Shown: one piece after another, positions 46,179 through 57,007 of the stretch
How positions within the stretch are numbered: the stretch's first letter is position 1
Layout: each line of letters starts with the position of its first letter
Source of the DNA: Dermabacteraceae bacterium TAE3-ERU5
GTDB lineage: Bacteria > Actinomycetota > Actinomycetes > Actinomycetales > Dermabacteraceae
Reading direction: 5' to 3'
NCBI GenBank assembly: GCA_019218375.1
Contig: JAHUUK010000003.1
Coordinates: forward strand, 204,850-268,849
Length of the DNA stretch: 64,000 nt
Program-made: the position numbers and the translations under genes
The notes under the pieces: generated by a model
Databases searched by the model: none
Told to the model about the DNA's origin: nothing
What the model saw: only the letters and a program-made list of their open reading frames with translations

Positions 46179-47507
46179 ATGAGCGCCGACGGATCACCCG
46201 TCGATGACTATCCGGAAAGCGAATACGAACAGGTGGGAACCCACACCTCCCCGATGGGACTGGTGGATTCCCTGACCGTCAGATCGGAGGCCGCGGCCGC
46301 CGTCGGCAGCCTGCTGCTCGCGAGCGGGATGGCCTCCTACCGGGTGAAATGGGCGATGGCGCGCACCGCGCGAGCGCTCGGTCTGGACTCTTTCGTTTCC
46401 ATCGTGACCTTCACCGACATCACGGCGACCGCCACCCTGGGCGGGCGCTACCGCACCAGGGTCACCCAGCCCGACCATTCCGGCGTGAACGTGGATCACC
46501 TCTACCGCACCCAGCGCATGGTGGAGACGCTGCCCGACGGGGTGAGCGCGGCGGAGGTCTACGAACGCCTGGAAAGAATTAAGGCGCGCGGGCCGCGCTA
46601 CAGTCGCCTCACCAACGCCCTGGCGGCCGGTTTTGCCTGCGCCGCGTTCTCTTTCCTGAACCTGGGCGGCCCGGTAGAGATGCTGTGCGTTTTCTTCGCC
46701 GCGCTGATCGGGCAGTCGGTGCGGCGCACCTGCCAGCTCAGGCACTGGAACCACCTGCTCGTCACCCTGATCGCGGGGGTGGTCACCTCCGCCTGCTACC
46801 TGCTGCTCGTCGGTAGCCTGTTCGCGCTCGGGCTGATCGCATCCGGCTATCAGGCGGGATATTTCGCCGCCGTGCTGTTCCTGGTGCCCGGTTTCCCGCT
46901 GATCACCGGGATCCTCGATCTGGTGCGTTCCGATTTCTCCGCCGGTATGGCCCGGCTCGCCTATTCGGCGCTCATCATTACCGGTGCGGCCGCTTCGGTT
47001 TGGGTGGTGGCCCTCGCCTCCGGCGCTCCCGTTACGCACGCCCCCGGGTACGAGCTGCCGTTCCTCACCGTGCTGGGGCTGCGCGCGCTGGCCACCTTCG
47101 TCGGGGTATTTGGGTTCTCGATCATCTTCAATTCGCCCTGGCGGATCGCGTTGGTGGCGGCGGGCATATCGCTGCTCGCTAACTCGCTGCGCTTTACGCT
47201 TTCCGAATCTGGCATGCCGATCCAGCTCGCCACCTTCGTGGCCACCGTCCTGATCGGCCTCGCCGCCTACCTGGTGGCCCGCGCCTACCATGTGCCCCGG
47301 CCCGCGATCTCGGTTCCCGCCGTGGTCATCATGATCCCCGGCTTCACGCTCTATTCGGCCTACGCCCAGTTCAACGCGGGAGAGGTGGCGCGCTCCAGCG
47401 TGCTCGCTTTCGACGCGGTGCAGGTGGTGGTGGCGGCCGCGCTCGGCCTGGCCATCGCGCACCTCGCCTCGTCCCCGGCCTGGCGCAAAGTGGTGCATCC
47501 TAGGTGA
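46179..47507 (+). CDS. thrE: Threonine/serine exporter family (ThrE-type)
   Basis: 442 residues after a GGGAGGAACGG site. The N-terminal DUF1212 domain has LLLASGMASYRVKWAMARTA and FVSIVTFTDITATATLGGRY. About ten membrane helices follow, ending in a DUF3815-like second half (VPAVVIMIPGFTLYSAYAQF). This is the fused one-chain ThrE exporter of Corynebacterium type that removes excess Thr/Ser. It overlaps the next gene by GTGA. Confidence 0.92.
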   Translation: MSADGSPVDDYPESEYEQVGTHTSPMGLVDSLTVRSEAAAAVGSLLLASGMASYRVKWAMARTARALGLDSFVSIVTFTDITATATLGGRYRTRVTQPDHSGVNVDHLYRTQRMVETLPDGVSAAEVYERLERIKARGPRYSRLTNALAAGFACAAFSFLNLGGPVEMLCVFFAALIGQSVRRTCQLRHWNHLLVTLIAGVVTSACYLLLVGSLFALGLIASGYQAGYFAAVLFLVPGFPLITGILDLVRSDFSAGMARLAYSALIITGAAASVWVVALASGAPVTHAPGYELPFLTVLGLRALATFVGVFGFSIIFNSPWRIALVAAGISLLANSLRFTLSESGMPIQLATFVATVLIGLAAYLVARAYHVPRPAISVPAVVIMIPGFTLYSAYAQFNAGEVARSSVLAFDAVQVVVAAALGLAIAHLASSPAWRKVVHPR

Positions 47508-48478
47508 GCAGGGGCAAGCTGCGCCGCACTCCCGGCCCGCTGCCTCCCAGGGGCGGGCTGTCGGCCATCCGGGCGGTGCCCGCCCCCGGCGTGCGGGCCG
47601 TGCCGCTGCGGGAATGGCTCACGCTGCGCTACCCGGCGCTGCTATCACCGGCGGCAACCCCGCTGGCGCAGCGCATCGCCGCCGGTGACTTCGTGCGGCG
47701 AAACGGTATCCCCTACACGGCCACGGACCCCGTCAGCGCGGGGGACGAGGTGTTTTTCTACCGCGAACTAGCTCCCGAAACCGTGCCGGACACGCCGCTG
47801 CCCGTGCTGTTTAGCGACGCCTCCCTGCTGGTGATCGACAAGCCGCACGGCACCGCCACCATGCCGCGCGGAACGCACGTGCGCGCCAGCGCCCTGGTCA
47901 GGTTGCGTGAAATCTACGGCCCCGAGCTAACGCCAGTGCACCGCCTGGACAAAGACACCGCGGGCGTGCTCGTCTTCAGCCGCGTCCCCGCCGAACGCTC
48001 CGCCTACCAGGAACTGTTCGCGGCGCGCCTGGTCACGAAAACCTACCTGGCCCGCACCCTACCGCCCGCCGCCAACACACCCGGTATGCCCGCGCTCGGA
48101 GAAAGCCGGGAGCTGCGCCACTACCTCAGCAAACCGCCCGGCAGCCTGCGCGTCACCGTCCGCAGCGCCGACGGCGCGGCGCTGCCGGGTGAGGCGCTCG
48201 CCCACACCCGCGCCACCCTGTTAAGCACCGACGCCGACGGCGCTCTCTGGCGGCTCAACCCCGTCACCGGGCGCACCCACCAGCTGCGTGTGCAGCTCGC
48301 CGCGCTCGGCACCCCGATACTGTCGGACCCCCTCTACGGCCCCACCCCGAAAGAGGGCGCGCCGCCCCTGCAACTGCTGGCCCACACGCTGGCATTCACA
48401 GACCCGTTCAGCGGGCGGCGGCACGAATTTACTTCCCGGCGCGCGCTCATAGGTCAGGACACTCAACCGCCGGGGGAG

Positions 48479-48481
<3 letters not shown>
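47504..48481 (+). CDS. RluA-family pseudouridine synthase
   Basis: 325 residues from GTG. An N-terminal S4-like segment (LAQRIAAGDFVRRNG) is followed by the catalytic domain: VIDKPHGTATMPRG, then LTPVHRLDKDTAGVLVFSRV with the catalytic Asp, VTKTYLARTLPP and LNPVTGRTHQLRVQLAALG. It isomerises uridine in rRNA or tRNA; which site is unknown. The end of the gene provides the -10 box for guaB. Confidence 0.92.
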
Positions 48482-49987
<1,506 letters not shown>

Positions 49988-49994
49988 CCCGGTA

Positions 49995-51002
49995 ATGCCT
50001 CGTCTACAACTGGAAACACCCGCAGCCCGCGTCAGCGTCCTCTCCCTCGGCGGCACCATCTTCATGGAGCACGTCGCGGGGGAGAAGGCCGCCCCCTCCC
50101 AGCGTACCGACCTGGTCGGCACCAGCCTGGTGGAGGGAATCGCGGTGGAGCACCGCGCCATCGCCAACGTCGGTTCCCCGTCCATTCGCCGCGCCATGCT
50201 GCGTGACGCCCTGGCCGCCGCCGAGGAAGCCATCGCGGGCGGCGCGAAGGGCGTAGTGGTGACTCACGGCACTGATACGCTGGAAGAAACCGCGTTCCTG
50301 CTCAACCGCTACTGGCGGCGGGAGGAACCGTTGATCGTCACCGGCGCGATGCGTCCCGCTAACGCGGCCGGTGCCGACGGCCCGGCGAACCTGCGCGACG
50401 CGGTTTTCGCGGCCGCCAGCGACGACGCGCGCGGACTGGGTGTGATGGTTTGCTTCGACGGTGCGCTGCACCTGGCCGACAGGGTCACGAAAAACCATTC
50501 CCGCAGCGTAGACGCCTTCGTTTCGGAGCCTTCCGGCCCGGTCGGTTTGGTGGCGCACGAGGGGATCAAGTTCCTCTACGAACCGCCGACCGAGCCGTGG
50601 CGGCCCTCCGGCGGGGAAATCGGGCAGGAACACACCGTGTTCCAGGTGGCGCTCGGACTGTTCGACGACGGCGAGGTGCTGGATGCGCTTTCCCCACAAA
50701 CGCTGGATGGCCTGGTGATTATCGGCTCCGGCATGGGGCACGTGGCGGCCCCGGCGGTGGCACGTATTCGCCGTCTGACGGATGCGGGAGTGCCCGTGGT
50801 GGTGGCTACCCGCGTGCCGCAGGGCGGCACCAGCTCGCGCCACTACGACTACCCCGGAAGCGAGGTAGACCTGATCGCGAACGGCGCGGTCATGGCGGGC
50901 ACCCTGCCGCCGCACAAGGCCCGGCTGCTGCTCAGCGCCCTGATCGAGGACGGTGCGGACGCGAACCGGGTAACGGAAGTCTTCGCGCGCTACTCCCTGT
51001 GA
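49995..51002 (+). CDS. L-asparaginase
   Basis: 335 residues starting 7 bp after guaB. VSVLSLGGTIFMEHVAG gives the first catalytic Thr, and VVVTHGTDTLEETAFLLNRY the second Thr with its Asp. TGAMRPANAAGADGPANLRD follows. No signal peptide, so a cytosolic type I-like enzyme giving aspartate and ammonia. Aspartate feeds purine synthesis, which may be why it sits by guaB; that link is inference. Confidence 0.93.
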   Translation: MPRLQLETPAARVSVLSLGGTIFMEHVAGEKAAPSQRTDLVGTSLVEGIAVEHRAIANVGSPSIRRAMLRDALAAAEEAIAGGAKGVVVTHGTDTLEETAFLLNRYWRREEPLIVTGAMRPANAAGADGPANLRDAVFAAASDDARGLGVMVCFDGALHLADRVTKNHSRSVDAFVSEPSGPVGLVAHEGIKFLYEPPTEPWRPSGGEIGQEHTVFQVALGLFDDGEVLDALSPQTLDGLVIIGSGMGHVAAPAVARIRRLTDAGVPVVVATRVPQGGTSSRHYDYPGSEVDLIANGAVMAGTLPPHKARLLLSALIEDGADANRVTEVFARYSL

Positions 51003-51026
51003 GCTTTCGCTGTCATCGCCACAGCG

Positions 51027-51032
51027 TAGGCT
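51027..51032 (+). promoter_or_regulatory. -10 box TAGGCT for the exonuclease gene
   Basis: TAGGCT ends 7 nt before ATG 51040; no ribosome binding site is visible. Confidence 0.5.
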
Positions 51033-51039
51033 TGTGGGC

Positions 51040-51747
51040 ATGAGCGATAACTGGTTGTCCCGCCCGCTGCTCGGCTTCGATACCGAAACGACGGGCACGA
51101 ACGTGGCCGAGGACCGCATCGTTACCGCCGCGCTGGTGCTATCTACCGGGCCGGGGCGTGAACGCGAGGTCGTCTCCACCTGGCTGATCGATCCGGGTAT
51201 TCCGATCCCCGAACAGGCGCAGGCCGTGCATAAGATCACCACCGAACACGCCCGCACCCACGGTATGCAGCCCGCGCAGGCGCTGAACGAGATCGCCGAC
51301 ATACTGGCCGACGCGCTGGGGCAGAACATTCCCGTGGTCGCTTTCAACGCCTCCTTTGACCTGATGATCCTGGAGGCAGAGCTAGCGCGTAACGGCCTGC
51401 CGACCCTGGCGCAGCGCCTGGGCCACGACATCGCGCCGGTGGTAGACCCGCTGGTGCTGGATCGTAACTTTGATCGTTTCCGCAAGGGCAAACGCACGCT
51501 GGGAACCCTGTGCGAGCTGTACGGCGTGGTGCAGGACGGCGCGATGCACACGGCCGACGTCGACGTGTCGGCCACCCTGGACGTGCTGCGGGCGCAGGCC
51601 GCGAAACACACCCAGATCGCGCAGACCCCGCTGCACGAACTGCACGCCCAGCAGATCGGTATGCACCGCGCCTGGGCGGAGAACTTCAACGAGTTCCTGG
51701 CGAAGAAGGGCAAGCCCGCCGACGTAAATACGCTCTGGCCGCTGTAA
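51040..51747 (+). CDS. DnaQ-like 3'-5' exonuclease
   Basis: 235 residues from ATG 51040 (GTG 51034 is possible). DEDDh exonuclease motifs: LLGFDTETTGTNVAEDRIV (ExoI), VVAFNASFDLMILEAEL (ExoII) and MHTADVDVSATLDVL (ExoIII, His at -4 of the last Asp). It may act in DNA repair or RNA turnover, or as a polymerase III epsilon-like proofreader. No BRCT or UvrC domain is attached. Likely leaderless. Confidence 0.9.
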   Translation: MSDNWLSRPLLGFDTETTGTNVAEDRIVTAALVLSTGPGREREVVSTWLIDPGIPIPEQAQAVHKITTEHARTHGMQPAQALNEIADILADALGQNIPVVAFNASFDLMILEAELARNGLPTLAQRLGHDIAPVVDPLVLDRNFDRFRKGKRTLGTLCELYGVVQDGAMHTADVDVSATLDVLRAQAAKHTQIAQTPLHELHAQQIGMHRAWAENFNEFLAKKGKPADVNTLWPL

Positions 51748-51778
51748 AACCCGGTGGTTTATCCAAGTGCCGCTCGGG

Positions 51779-51784
51779 TAGACT
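51779..51784 (+). promoter_or_regulatory. -10 box TAGACT for guaB3
   Basis: TAGACT ends 6 nt before GTG 51791, again without a Shine-Dalgarno sequence. Confidence 0.55.
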
Positions 51785-51790
51785 TCCAGG

Positions 51791-52903
51791 GTGGCAAGTG
51801 AAATTGAGATCGGCCGAAACAAACGCGCCCGGCGCGCCTACGCTTTCGATGATGTAGCAGTGGTGCCTTCCCGCCGCACCCGCGACCCCGAGGACGTTTC
51901 GACGTCCTGGCAGGTGGACGCCTACCACTTCGATATTCCCATCTTCGGTGCGCCGATGGACTCCGTCGTTTCCCCGCAGACGGCTATCCAGCTGGGCCGC
52001 ATGGGTGGCCTGGGCGTACTGGATCTGGAGGGGCTGTGGACCCGCTACGAGGATCCGACCCCGCTGCTGGAAGAAATCGCCCGCCTGGCAGATTCGCAGG
52101 CCACCGCGCGCCTGCGCGAGATTTACGCGGAACCGATCAAGCCCGAACTGATCACCCAGCGCATCAGCGAACTGCGCGAGGCGGGCGTGACCGCCGCCGG
52201 TTCGCTTTCGCCCCAGCGCACCCAGGAACACTGGAAGACCGTTGTGGATGCGGGCGTGGACCTGTTCTTCATTCGCGGCACCACCGTTTCCGCCGAGCAC
52301 GTTTCGGGCAACCGCGAGCCGCTTAACCTGAAGCGTTTCATCTACGAACTGGATGTGCCCGTGATTGTGGGCGGCTGCGCCACCTACACCGCCGCCCTGC
52401 ACCTGATGCGCACCGGCGCGGCGGGCGTGCTGGTCGGTTTCGGCGGCGGCGCGTCCCTCACTACCTGGAAGACCCTCGGCGTGAAGGTGCCGCTCGCCAC
52501 CGCCATCGCGGACGTGGCCGCCGCCCGCCGCGACTACATGGACGAATCCGGTGGCCGCTACGTGCACGTGATTGCCGACGGCGGCCTCGGCACCTCCGGT
52601 GACCTCGTGAAGGCGATCGCTTGCGGTGCGGACGGTCTGATGATCGGCGCGGCCCTGGCCCGTGCGGCCGAGGCCCCCGGGCGCGGCTTCCACTGGGGCA
52701 GCGAAGCACACCACCCGTCGCTACCGCGCGGCCACCGCGTCCAGGTCGGCACCGTGGCCCCGCTCGAACAGGTCTTGTTCGGCCCCGGCATGGCGGCCGA
52801 CGGCACCACTAACCTGGTGGGCGCTCTGCGGCACGCGATGGCCACCACCGGATACCTGGACCTCAAGGAGTTCCAGCGCGTCGAGGTGGTAGTTAATTCC
52901 TGA
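51791..52903 (+). CDS. guaB3: GuaB3-family IMP dehydrogenase-related protein
   Basis: 370 residues, IMPDH barrel without CBS domains. AYAFDDVAVVPSRRTRDPED and FGAPMDSVVSPQTAIQLGRM match GuaB3. At the position of the IMPDH loop GPGSICTT it reads GGGASLTT, so the catalytic Cys is Leu; absence of this Cys is usual in actinobacterial GuaB3. VIADGGLGTSGDLVKAIACG is the phosphate site. A nucleotide-related role is likely but IMPDH activity is not. Confidence 0.93.
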   Translation: MASEIEIGRNKRARRAYAFDDVAVVPSRRTRDPEDVSTSWQVDAYHFDIPIFGAPMDSVVSPQTAIQLGRMGGLGVLDLEGLWTRYEDPTPLLEEIARLADSQATARLREIYAEPIKPELITQRISELREAGVTAAGSLSPQRTQEHWKTVVDAGVDLFFIRGTTVSAEHVSGNREPLNLKRFIYELDVPVIVGGCATYTAALHLMRTGAAGVLVGFGGGASLTTWKTLGVKVPLATAIADVAAARRDYMDESGGRYVHVIADGGLGTSGDLVKAIACGADGLMIGAALARAAEAPGRGFHWGSEAHHPSLPRGHRVQVGTVAPLEQVLFGPGMAADGTTNLVGALRHAMATTGYLDLKEFQRVEVVVNS

Positions 52904-52924
52904 CGGGAAATAAACCCGTAAAAC

Positions 52925-52966
52925 AAGGGGTGGCCCGGAGCTTCATGCTCCGGGCCACCCCTTTTA
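52925..52966 (+). terminator. Terminator after guaB3
   Basis: A perfect 17-bp stem 52925-52941 / 52947-52963 with loop TTCAT, followed by TTAG. Lies between convergent genes and works in both directions. Confidence 0.93.
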
Positions 52967-52995
52967 GTTACATCCGACTAACTGGTGGTCCCCGC

Positions 52996-54279
52996 TCAGT
53001 TGGCCCGTGCCTCCGGTAAGGAAACGCGGCGTGCGATCACCCATCCCGCCAGCGCAGCCACCGTCAGTGATGCGCACAGTAGCGTGAGGCGCGGATCGCT
53101 CGCGGTCTGCAGCGTGTAGCCGAGCCAGGCCCCGGCGATGCCGCCCAGCGAAGTCAGCGAATAAGACCAGCCAACCACGGTACGGAAGTCTGCCTGGCTG
53201 AGGCAGGACTGCCGCAGGGCAGAAACCGCGAAACGTTCCCCGCTCGCGGCGCTACCGGCAACGATCAGTGCGGCAAGGACCAGGAAGAGCCGGAGGTTTC
53301 CTGCGGGGAGCAGCGCGATGGCGGCCAGTGCGCTCGCATAACCGGCCAGCATGACGAAGAGGAACAGCAGCAGCATGGGTCCCGCAGCCGTGCCCTGGCG
53401 GTTTCGCATGAGCCGGGAAACCAGCAATGGGGTGAGGGCTTTCGCGGCTCCCATCACGAACAGCATGCCGCCCAAACGGAGAGCCGGCCGTTCACCTTCT
53501 CCCGCCAACCAGAGCAGAACGTAGGTTGCGACCATAGCCGGGGCTAGGGCGACGAAGAAAGAAAACAGCGGGGAGAGGAAACCGAAGCTGAGAATACGGC
53601 GCGGGCTGTGCGGCAGCAGAAAACGCTTCACGCCCGACCACAGGCCGCCAGCCGGTTCCTCCTCCTCTTCTTCCAGCACATGTTCCGGGCGGAAAGCTAC
53701 CGTGGAGCGCCAGCGTAGAAACATGGCGAGCGCCGAGAACGCGATGTTGAGGGCAAGAATGAAGGCGATCCCGGTGGCGCTGAAAAGTGCGCCTAGCGGC
53801 CTGCCCAGCATCAGCCCGGCGACTCCGGTGCCAACGGACATGATCGTGTTGGCACGCAGCACCAGCTGGGCATCAACCTGGCCGATGTCGTTCAGATAGA
53901 ACTCTTCGGCCAGATCGACTATCAGAGGCAAGATTGAAACCAGCAGCAGGTAGCAGATCAGCACCGGTGCCAGGTAGTTTTCATCGAGGGTGAGTACCAG
54001 GGCGAGTGTGAATAGCGAGATGACCACGTCGGTCCCCTCGCAGGCCATCAGCACCCGTCCCGGATCGCGTTTTTCTACCAGGCGGGCAACGGTGGCCGCG
54101 AAAGAATCCTGCAGATCGGTCAGGGTCGCATACAGCGGCACCCAAATTACCGGCAGCACGCCGAGCGCCACCAAGCCAGTCGCCGCCCCCTCTATCAATT
54201 CCGAACCGATGAAAGAGGTTAGTAGGCCAGCGATCATTAGATACTGTGCGCGGCGCACTAGCGCGGGGCGGGTGATCAT
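52996..54279 (-). CDS. MFS transporter
   Basis: 427 residues from ATG 54279 after GCAGGAGGAAAC. About 12 hydrophobic helices with a central Glu-rich loop (HVLEEEEEEPAGGLWSGVKR). TDLQDSFAATVARLVEKRDP precedes DVVISLFTLALVL. MFS fold by topology; no specific family. Substrate unknown. Converges on guaB3 and precedes the DUF916-like gene region. Confidence 0.85.
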   Translation of the reverse strand: MITRPALVRRAQYLMIAGLLTSFIGSELIEGAATGLVALGVLPVIWVPLYATLTDLQDSFAATVARLVEKRDPGRVLMACEGTDVVISLFTLALVLTLDENYLAPVLICYLLLVSILPLIVDLAEEFYLNDIGQVDAQLVLRANTIMSVGTGVAGLMLGRPLGALFSATGIAFILALNIAFSALAMFLRWRSTVAFRPEHVLEEEEEEPAGGLWSGVKRFLLPHSPRRILSFGFLSPLFSFFVALAPAMVATYVLLWLAGEGERPALRLGGMLFVMGAAKALTPLLVSRLMRNRQGTAAGPMLLLFLFVMLAGYASALAAIALLPAGNLRLFLVLAALIVAGSAASGERFAVSALRQSCLSQADFRTVVGWSYSLTSLGGIAGAWLGYTLQTASDPRLTLLCASLTVAALAGWVIARRVSLPEARAN

Positions 54280-54388
54280 GTTTCCTCCTGCAACGGGCCT
54301 CACGCGGAGGCAGTTCGGCCCGGTTTGGCCGCAACGAAAGAAAACTTATCGCAGCTGCCCTGCAGGAACGGACATTTTTGGGTAACGG

Positions 54389-55351
54389 TTAAATATCATC
54401 TGCCTGGGGATGCGCTGTGCTGCGCGTTTTGCGCCGCCCCAGCCACACGCCGATCCCGATCGCCACGGCAAGCAGCACGAGGGCTATCGCGGCCCAGCTA
54501 GTCTGCACGACGGTGGCGCTGCTTTCCAGCACCTGCGTAGTGCCGGGGGACTCGTCTATCCCCATGGAGCGGGTGGTAACGGTGACCTTGGTGGGCCCGA
54601 ATCCCCAGGCGGGGAGGGTGACTTTACGTTCCAGGGTGTGCCCCGGCAGCACCTCGGGCAGGCGCTCACTCTTTTCAACCGTATAAAGGCCAAACAGGCT
54701 GCTCACGCGCACCGTCTCCAGCACGTAGATGCGGGCGTTACCCACGTTGGTCAGTTTGTAGTCGGTACTCACCTGGCCGGGGGCGGTGAGGGACCAGGTG
54801 GAGGTGCCCTTACTGGCTATCTCGCCAATCGCATGCGCCAGTTTGATGTCGCCAGGTACTCGCACATCCACCCGGGTGGCGTTGCGGTGATTAACGGAAA
54901 CCGTTGTGCCCTGCGAACGGTAAAGGGTGGTGATACCGGCGCTGTAATCGCCCGGTGCCGCGTCGGCGGGAACGTGCACCTTGAAAGGCAGGGTGACGCT
55001 TTGCCCGGCGGGAATGTTCAACGGCTGGGTATCCATGCTGATCCATTTGCCCAGGTTCGTGTTTACCTCCGGGGACTCCACCAGATCCAGGTGACCATCT
55101 GTAGTGGTGGTGGCGTCAAGCGTCTGCAAATCCAGGTGCAGGGAAGTCAGATTGTGGTTGGTGATCTTAACCGCGCCCTCCTGCGTGCTTCCCGGCTCAA
55201 GCACCCAGGAAAGGGAACCCGGCCCGCCCTCTGGCGCGATAGACCAGGTGACGTCGTCGGCCTGGCCCCGCAGGGGAAGCGCGCACAGGTAAAGAACGGA
55301 AATGCTGAAAACCAGCAAGAACCGCAGGGAAAGGGAGCTTAGTCGCGCCAC
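54389..55351 (-). CDS. DUF916-like (WxL-interacting type) membrane-anchored surface protein
   Basis: 320 residues from GTG 55351; an ATG at 55390 is in frame upstream. Signal peptide RFLLVFSISVLYLCALPL, then a beta-rich region: DDVTWSIAPEGG, EPGSTQEGAVKITNHN, ATTTTDGHLDLVESPEV, LNIPAGQSVTLPFKVHVP and DAAPGDYSAGITTLY. This order (F/W-x-I-x-P, PG-x-V-x-N, VPxDAxPGDY) is that of DUF916/PF06030. A membrane helix (AAIALVLLAVAIGIGVWLG) and basic cytosolic tail end the chain. Last gene of the haem operon; the preceding gene product ends in a WxL-like domain, the known type of partner. Confidence 0.83.
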   Translation of the reverse strand: MARLSSLSLRFLLVFSISVLYLCALPLRGQADDVTWSIAPEGGPGSLSWVLEPGSTQEGAVKITNHNLTSLHLDLQTLDATTTTDGHLDLVESPEVNTNLGKWISMDTQPLNIPAGQSVTLPFKVHVPADAAPGDYSAGITTLYRSQGTTVSVNHRNATRVDVRVPGDIKLAHAIGEIASKGTSTWSLTAPGQVSTDYKLTNVGNARIYVLETVRVSSLFGLYTVEKSERLPEVLPGHTLERKVTLPAWGFGPTKVTVTTRSMGIDESPGTTQVLESSATVVQTSWAAIALVLLAVAIGIGVWLGRRKTRSTAHPQADDI

Positions 55352-55395
55352 GCGAACACAACCTTCGTTTTGTAAATGGTGCCGAAGCATCGGGC

Positions 55396-55432
55396 AATGG
55401 TGCGCCCCCGCGCGCAGCGGGGACGCACCATT
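55396..55432 (-). terminator. Stem-loop between the HtaA-WxL and DUF916-like genes
   Basis: 15-bp stem with one G-U (55396-55410 with 55418-55432) in the 95-bp gap; no U-tract on the minus strand. Likely a partial terminator that lowers expression of the last gene. Confidence 0.5.
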
Positions 55433-55446
55433 TTAGGTGGGTACTA

Positions 55447-56940
55447 TTAGCTGATCGCCGTGACCGTCAGTACCGAGGAGTACTGCCCGGCGGGAGCGGT
55501 CTTGGGGGCCTGGAAGGTCAGCTTGGTATTGACCTTAACCTCGCCCTTGGCGTGGCCAGCCGGAGCGGATACGAGGCTCTTCGCCTCCGCCAGGCCGGGG
55601 TTGTTGGCCTCTACCGGGGCACCCTCAACCGCGCCGACGGTGTTGTCGGCCAGGCTAGGAGCCCAGCCCAGCGAAGCTGCCGGGATGGTTCCGGCGGTGC
55701 CGGTGAAGTCCGAAGCCTTACCGTTAACGGTGAACGCCGGGGCATCCTTACGGGTGTCTTTCACCGTGATGGTGGGAAGCGCACCCGCCGCGGCGAAACC
55801 GGCGGCGTTTTCGGTGGCAGTGCCCAGGTCAGCGGAGGTGCTGCTGACGGTGTAGGTGAATTCGCCAGCCGGTTCCGGATCCGGGGTGCCCTCGCCCTCG
55901 CCGGGCTTGGTGCCGCCATCGCCCGAGCCATCGCCCGGTGCGGTGCCGTCACCGGTGCCGGGATCGGGCTGGGTAGCTTCGGGAACATTCACGGAGATAT
56001 TCACCTTGGTGGCGTCCTTCTCCTCGTCCTTGTCAGCGGCCGGCGGCTCTGCCGGGGCGGCCTCCGGGGCGCTCCAGGAAAGAGTCACCGGTGCGGCGAC
56101 CTTCTTCGGGTCGGCTGCGCCACCCGAGCTGTACCAGTAGGAAGACTGACCGGTCTTGAGCTGGAAGTTCACGAACTCCTGCGGGAAGGAACCCCAGCCC
56201 TCACCCTTACGGGACTGTGCCATGCCCTTCTTGGTATCGATGTCTACCTCAACGCCCTTGAACAGCGGGGTAGCGGTGAAACCGGTCTCGGTCACCTTCG
56301 CGTCCTTGAAGTTAGCCAGCACGATCTGTTCGTCGGGCAGCTTCTCCCACTTGGAGGTATCAGCCATAGAGGAGGCATAGCCGGAACCGGTGGCGGTGAT
56401 GCTGCCGGTGCCGTCAGAGTTGATGACCAGGTGCGGGTTGCTGAACGACCAGTAGGTCATACCGCCGTAGAAAACGACCGAAGCGGAACCTTCCCAGGTG
56501 ATGTCGGCCGTGTTAGCGGCAACATCAACGGTGCCCTTGCCCTTGCTGAAATTAACCTTGGCCCCGGTGGTGGAACCGGCGCGTGTGGTTACCTTCTTAC
56601 CCGACTCGTCCAGGCACTTGGTGTCCCAGGTGGGGGTGCCGTTCGGGGTGGTGATGGTGACGTTGCCTTCGGCGGTCTTGTACCACTTATCGGCGTCTTC
56701 CTGCTTCCACACCTTCGACTTGCCGGTGTTGCCAACCGCCCCGGCGGTGATGAAGTTGCAGCCGCCGAAGTAGGCGCCGCCGCCCGCTTCGTCGGACATG
56801 CGCCAAGAGAAGGTGGCGTCATTGACGGGGGCTGACTCCGCGTGGGCAGCGGGGACCGTGAGTGCGAAGCCCGACGCGAACAGCGCGAAGGCTCCCACCA
56901 GGCCGGTCAGCGACCGGCCCTTGAAAGAGGTGGTGTTCAT
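55447..56940 (-). CDS. HtaA haem-binding domain protein with WxL-like C-terminus
   Basis: 497 residues from ATG 56940 (AAGGAG site). Signal peptide to about 35 (AHAESA). The HtaA domain (about 40-285) has FSWRMSDEAGGGAYFGGCNF, a second Cys in DTKCLDE (likely disulfide), SVVFYGGMTYWSF and GQSSYWYSSGGA. An Asp/Pro/Gly-rich linker follows, then ~130 residues with ASLGWAPSLADN and a final APAGQYSSVLTVTAIS, which resembles a WxL domain. No LPxTG or C-terminal helix, so surface retention would rest on the WxL-like module. The function is likely extracellular haem capture. Confidence 0.87.
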   Translation of the reverse strand: MNTTSFKGRSLTGLVGAFALFASGFALTVPAAHAESAPVNDATFSWRMSDEAGGGAYFGGCNFITAGAVGNTGKSKVWKQEDADKWYKTAEGNVTITTPNGTPTWDTKCLDESGKKVTTRAGSTTGAKVNFSKGKGTVDVAANTADITWEGSASVVFYGGMTYWSFSNPHLVINSDGTGSITATGSGYASSMADTSKWEKLPDEQIVLANFKDAKVTETGFTATPLFKGVEVDIDTKKGMAQSRKGEGWGSFPQEFVNFQLKTGQSSYWYSSGGAADPKKVAAPVTLSWSAPEAAPAEPPAADKDEEKDATKVNISVNVPEATQPDPGTGDGTAPGDGSGDGGTKPGEGEGTPDPEPAGEFTYTVSSTSADLGTATENAAGFAAAGALPTITVKDTRKDAPAFTVNGKASDFTGTAGTIPAASLGWAPSLADNTVGAVEGAPVEANNPGLAEAKSLVSAPAGHAKGEVKVNTKLTFQAPKTAPAGQYSSVLTVTAIS

Positions 56941-57007
56941 GATGCTCCTTATCTGCATTAACTAATGACGGCTTTACGCTGCTGCGTCCCGGCCGCCGCG
57001 GAGGTTT

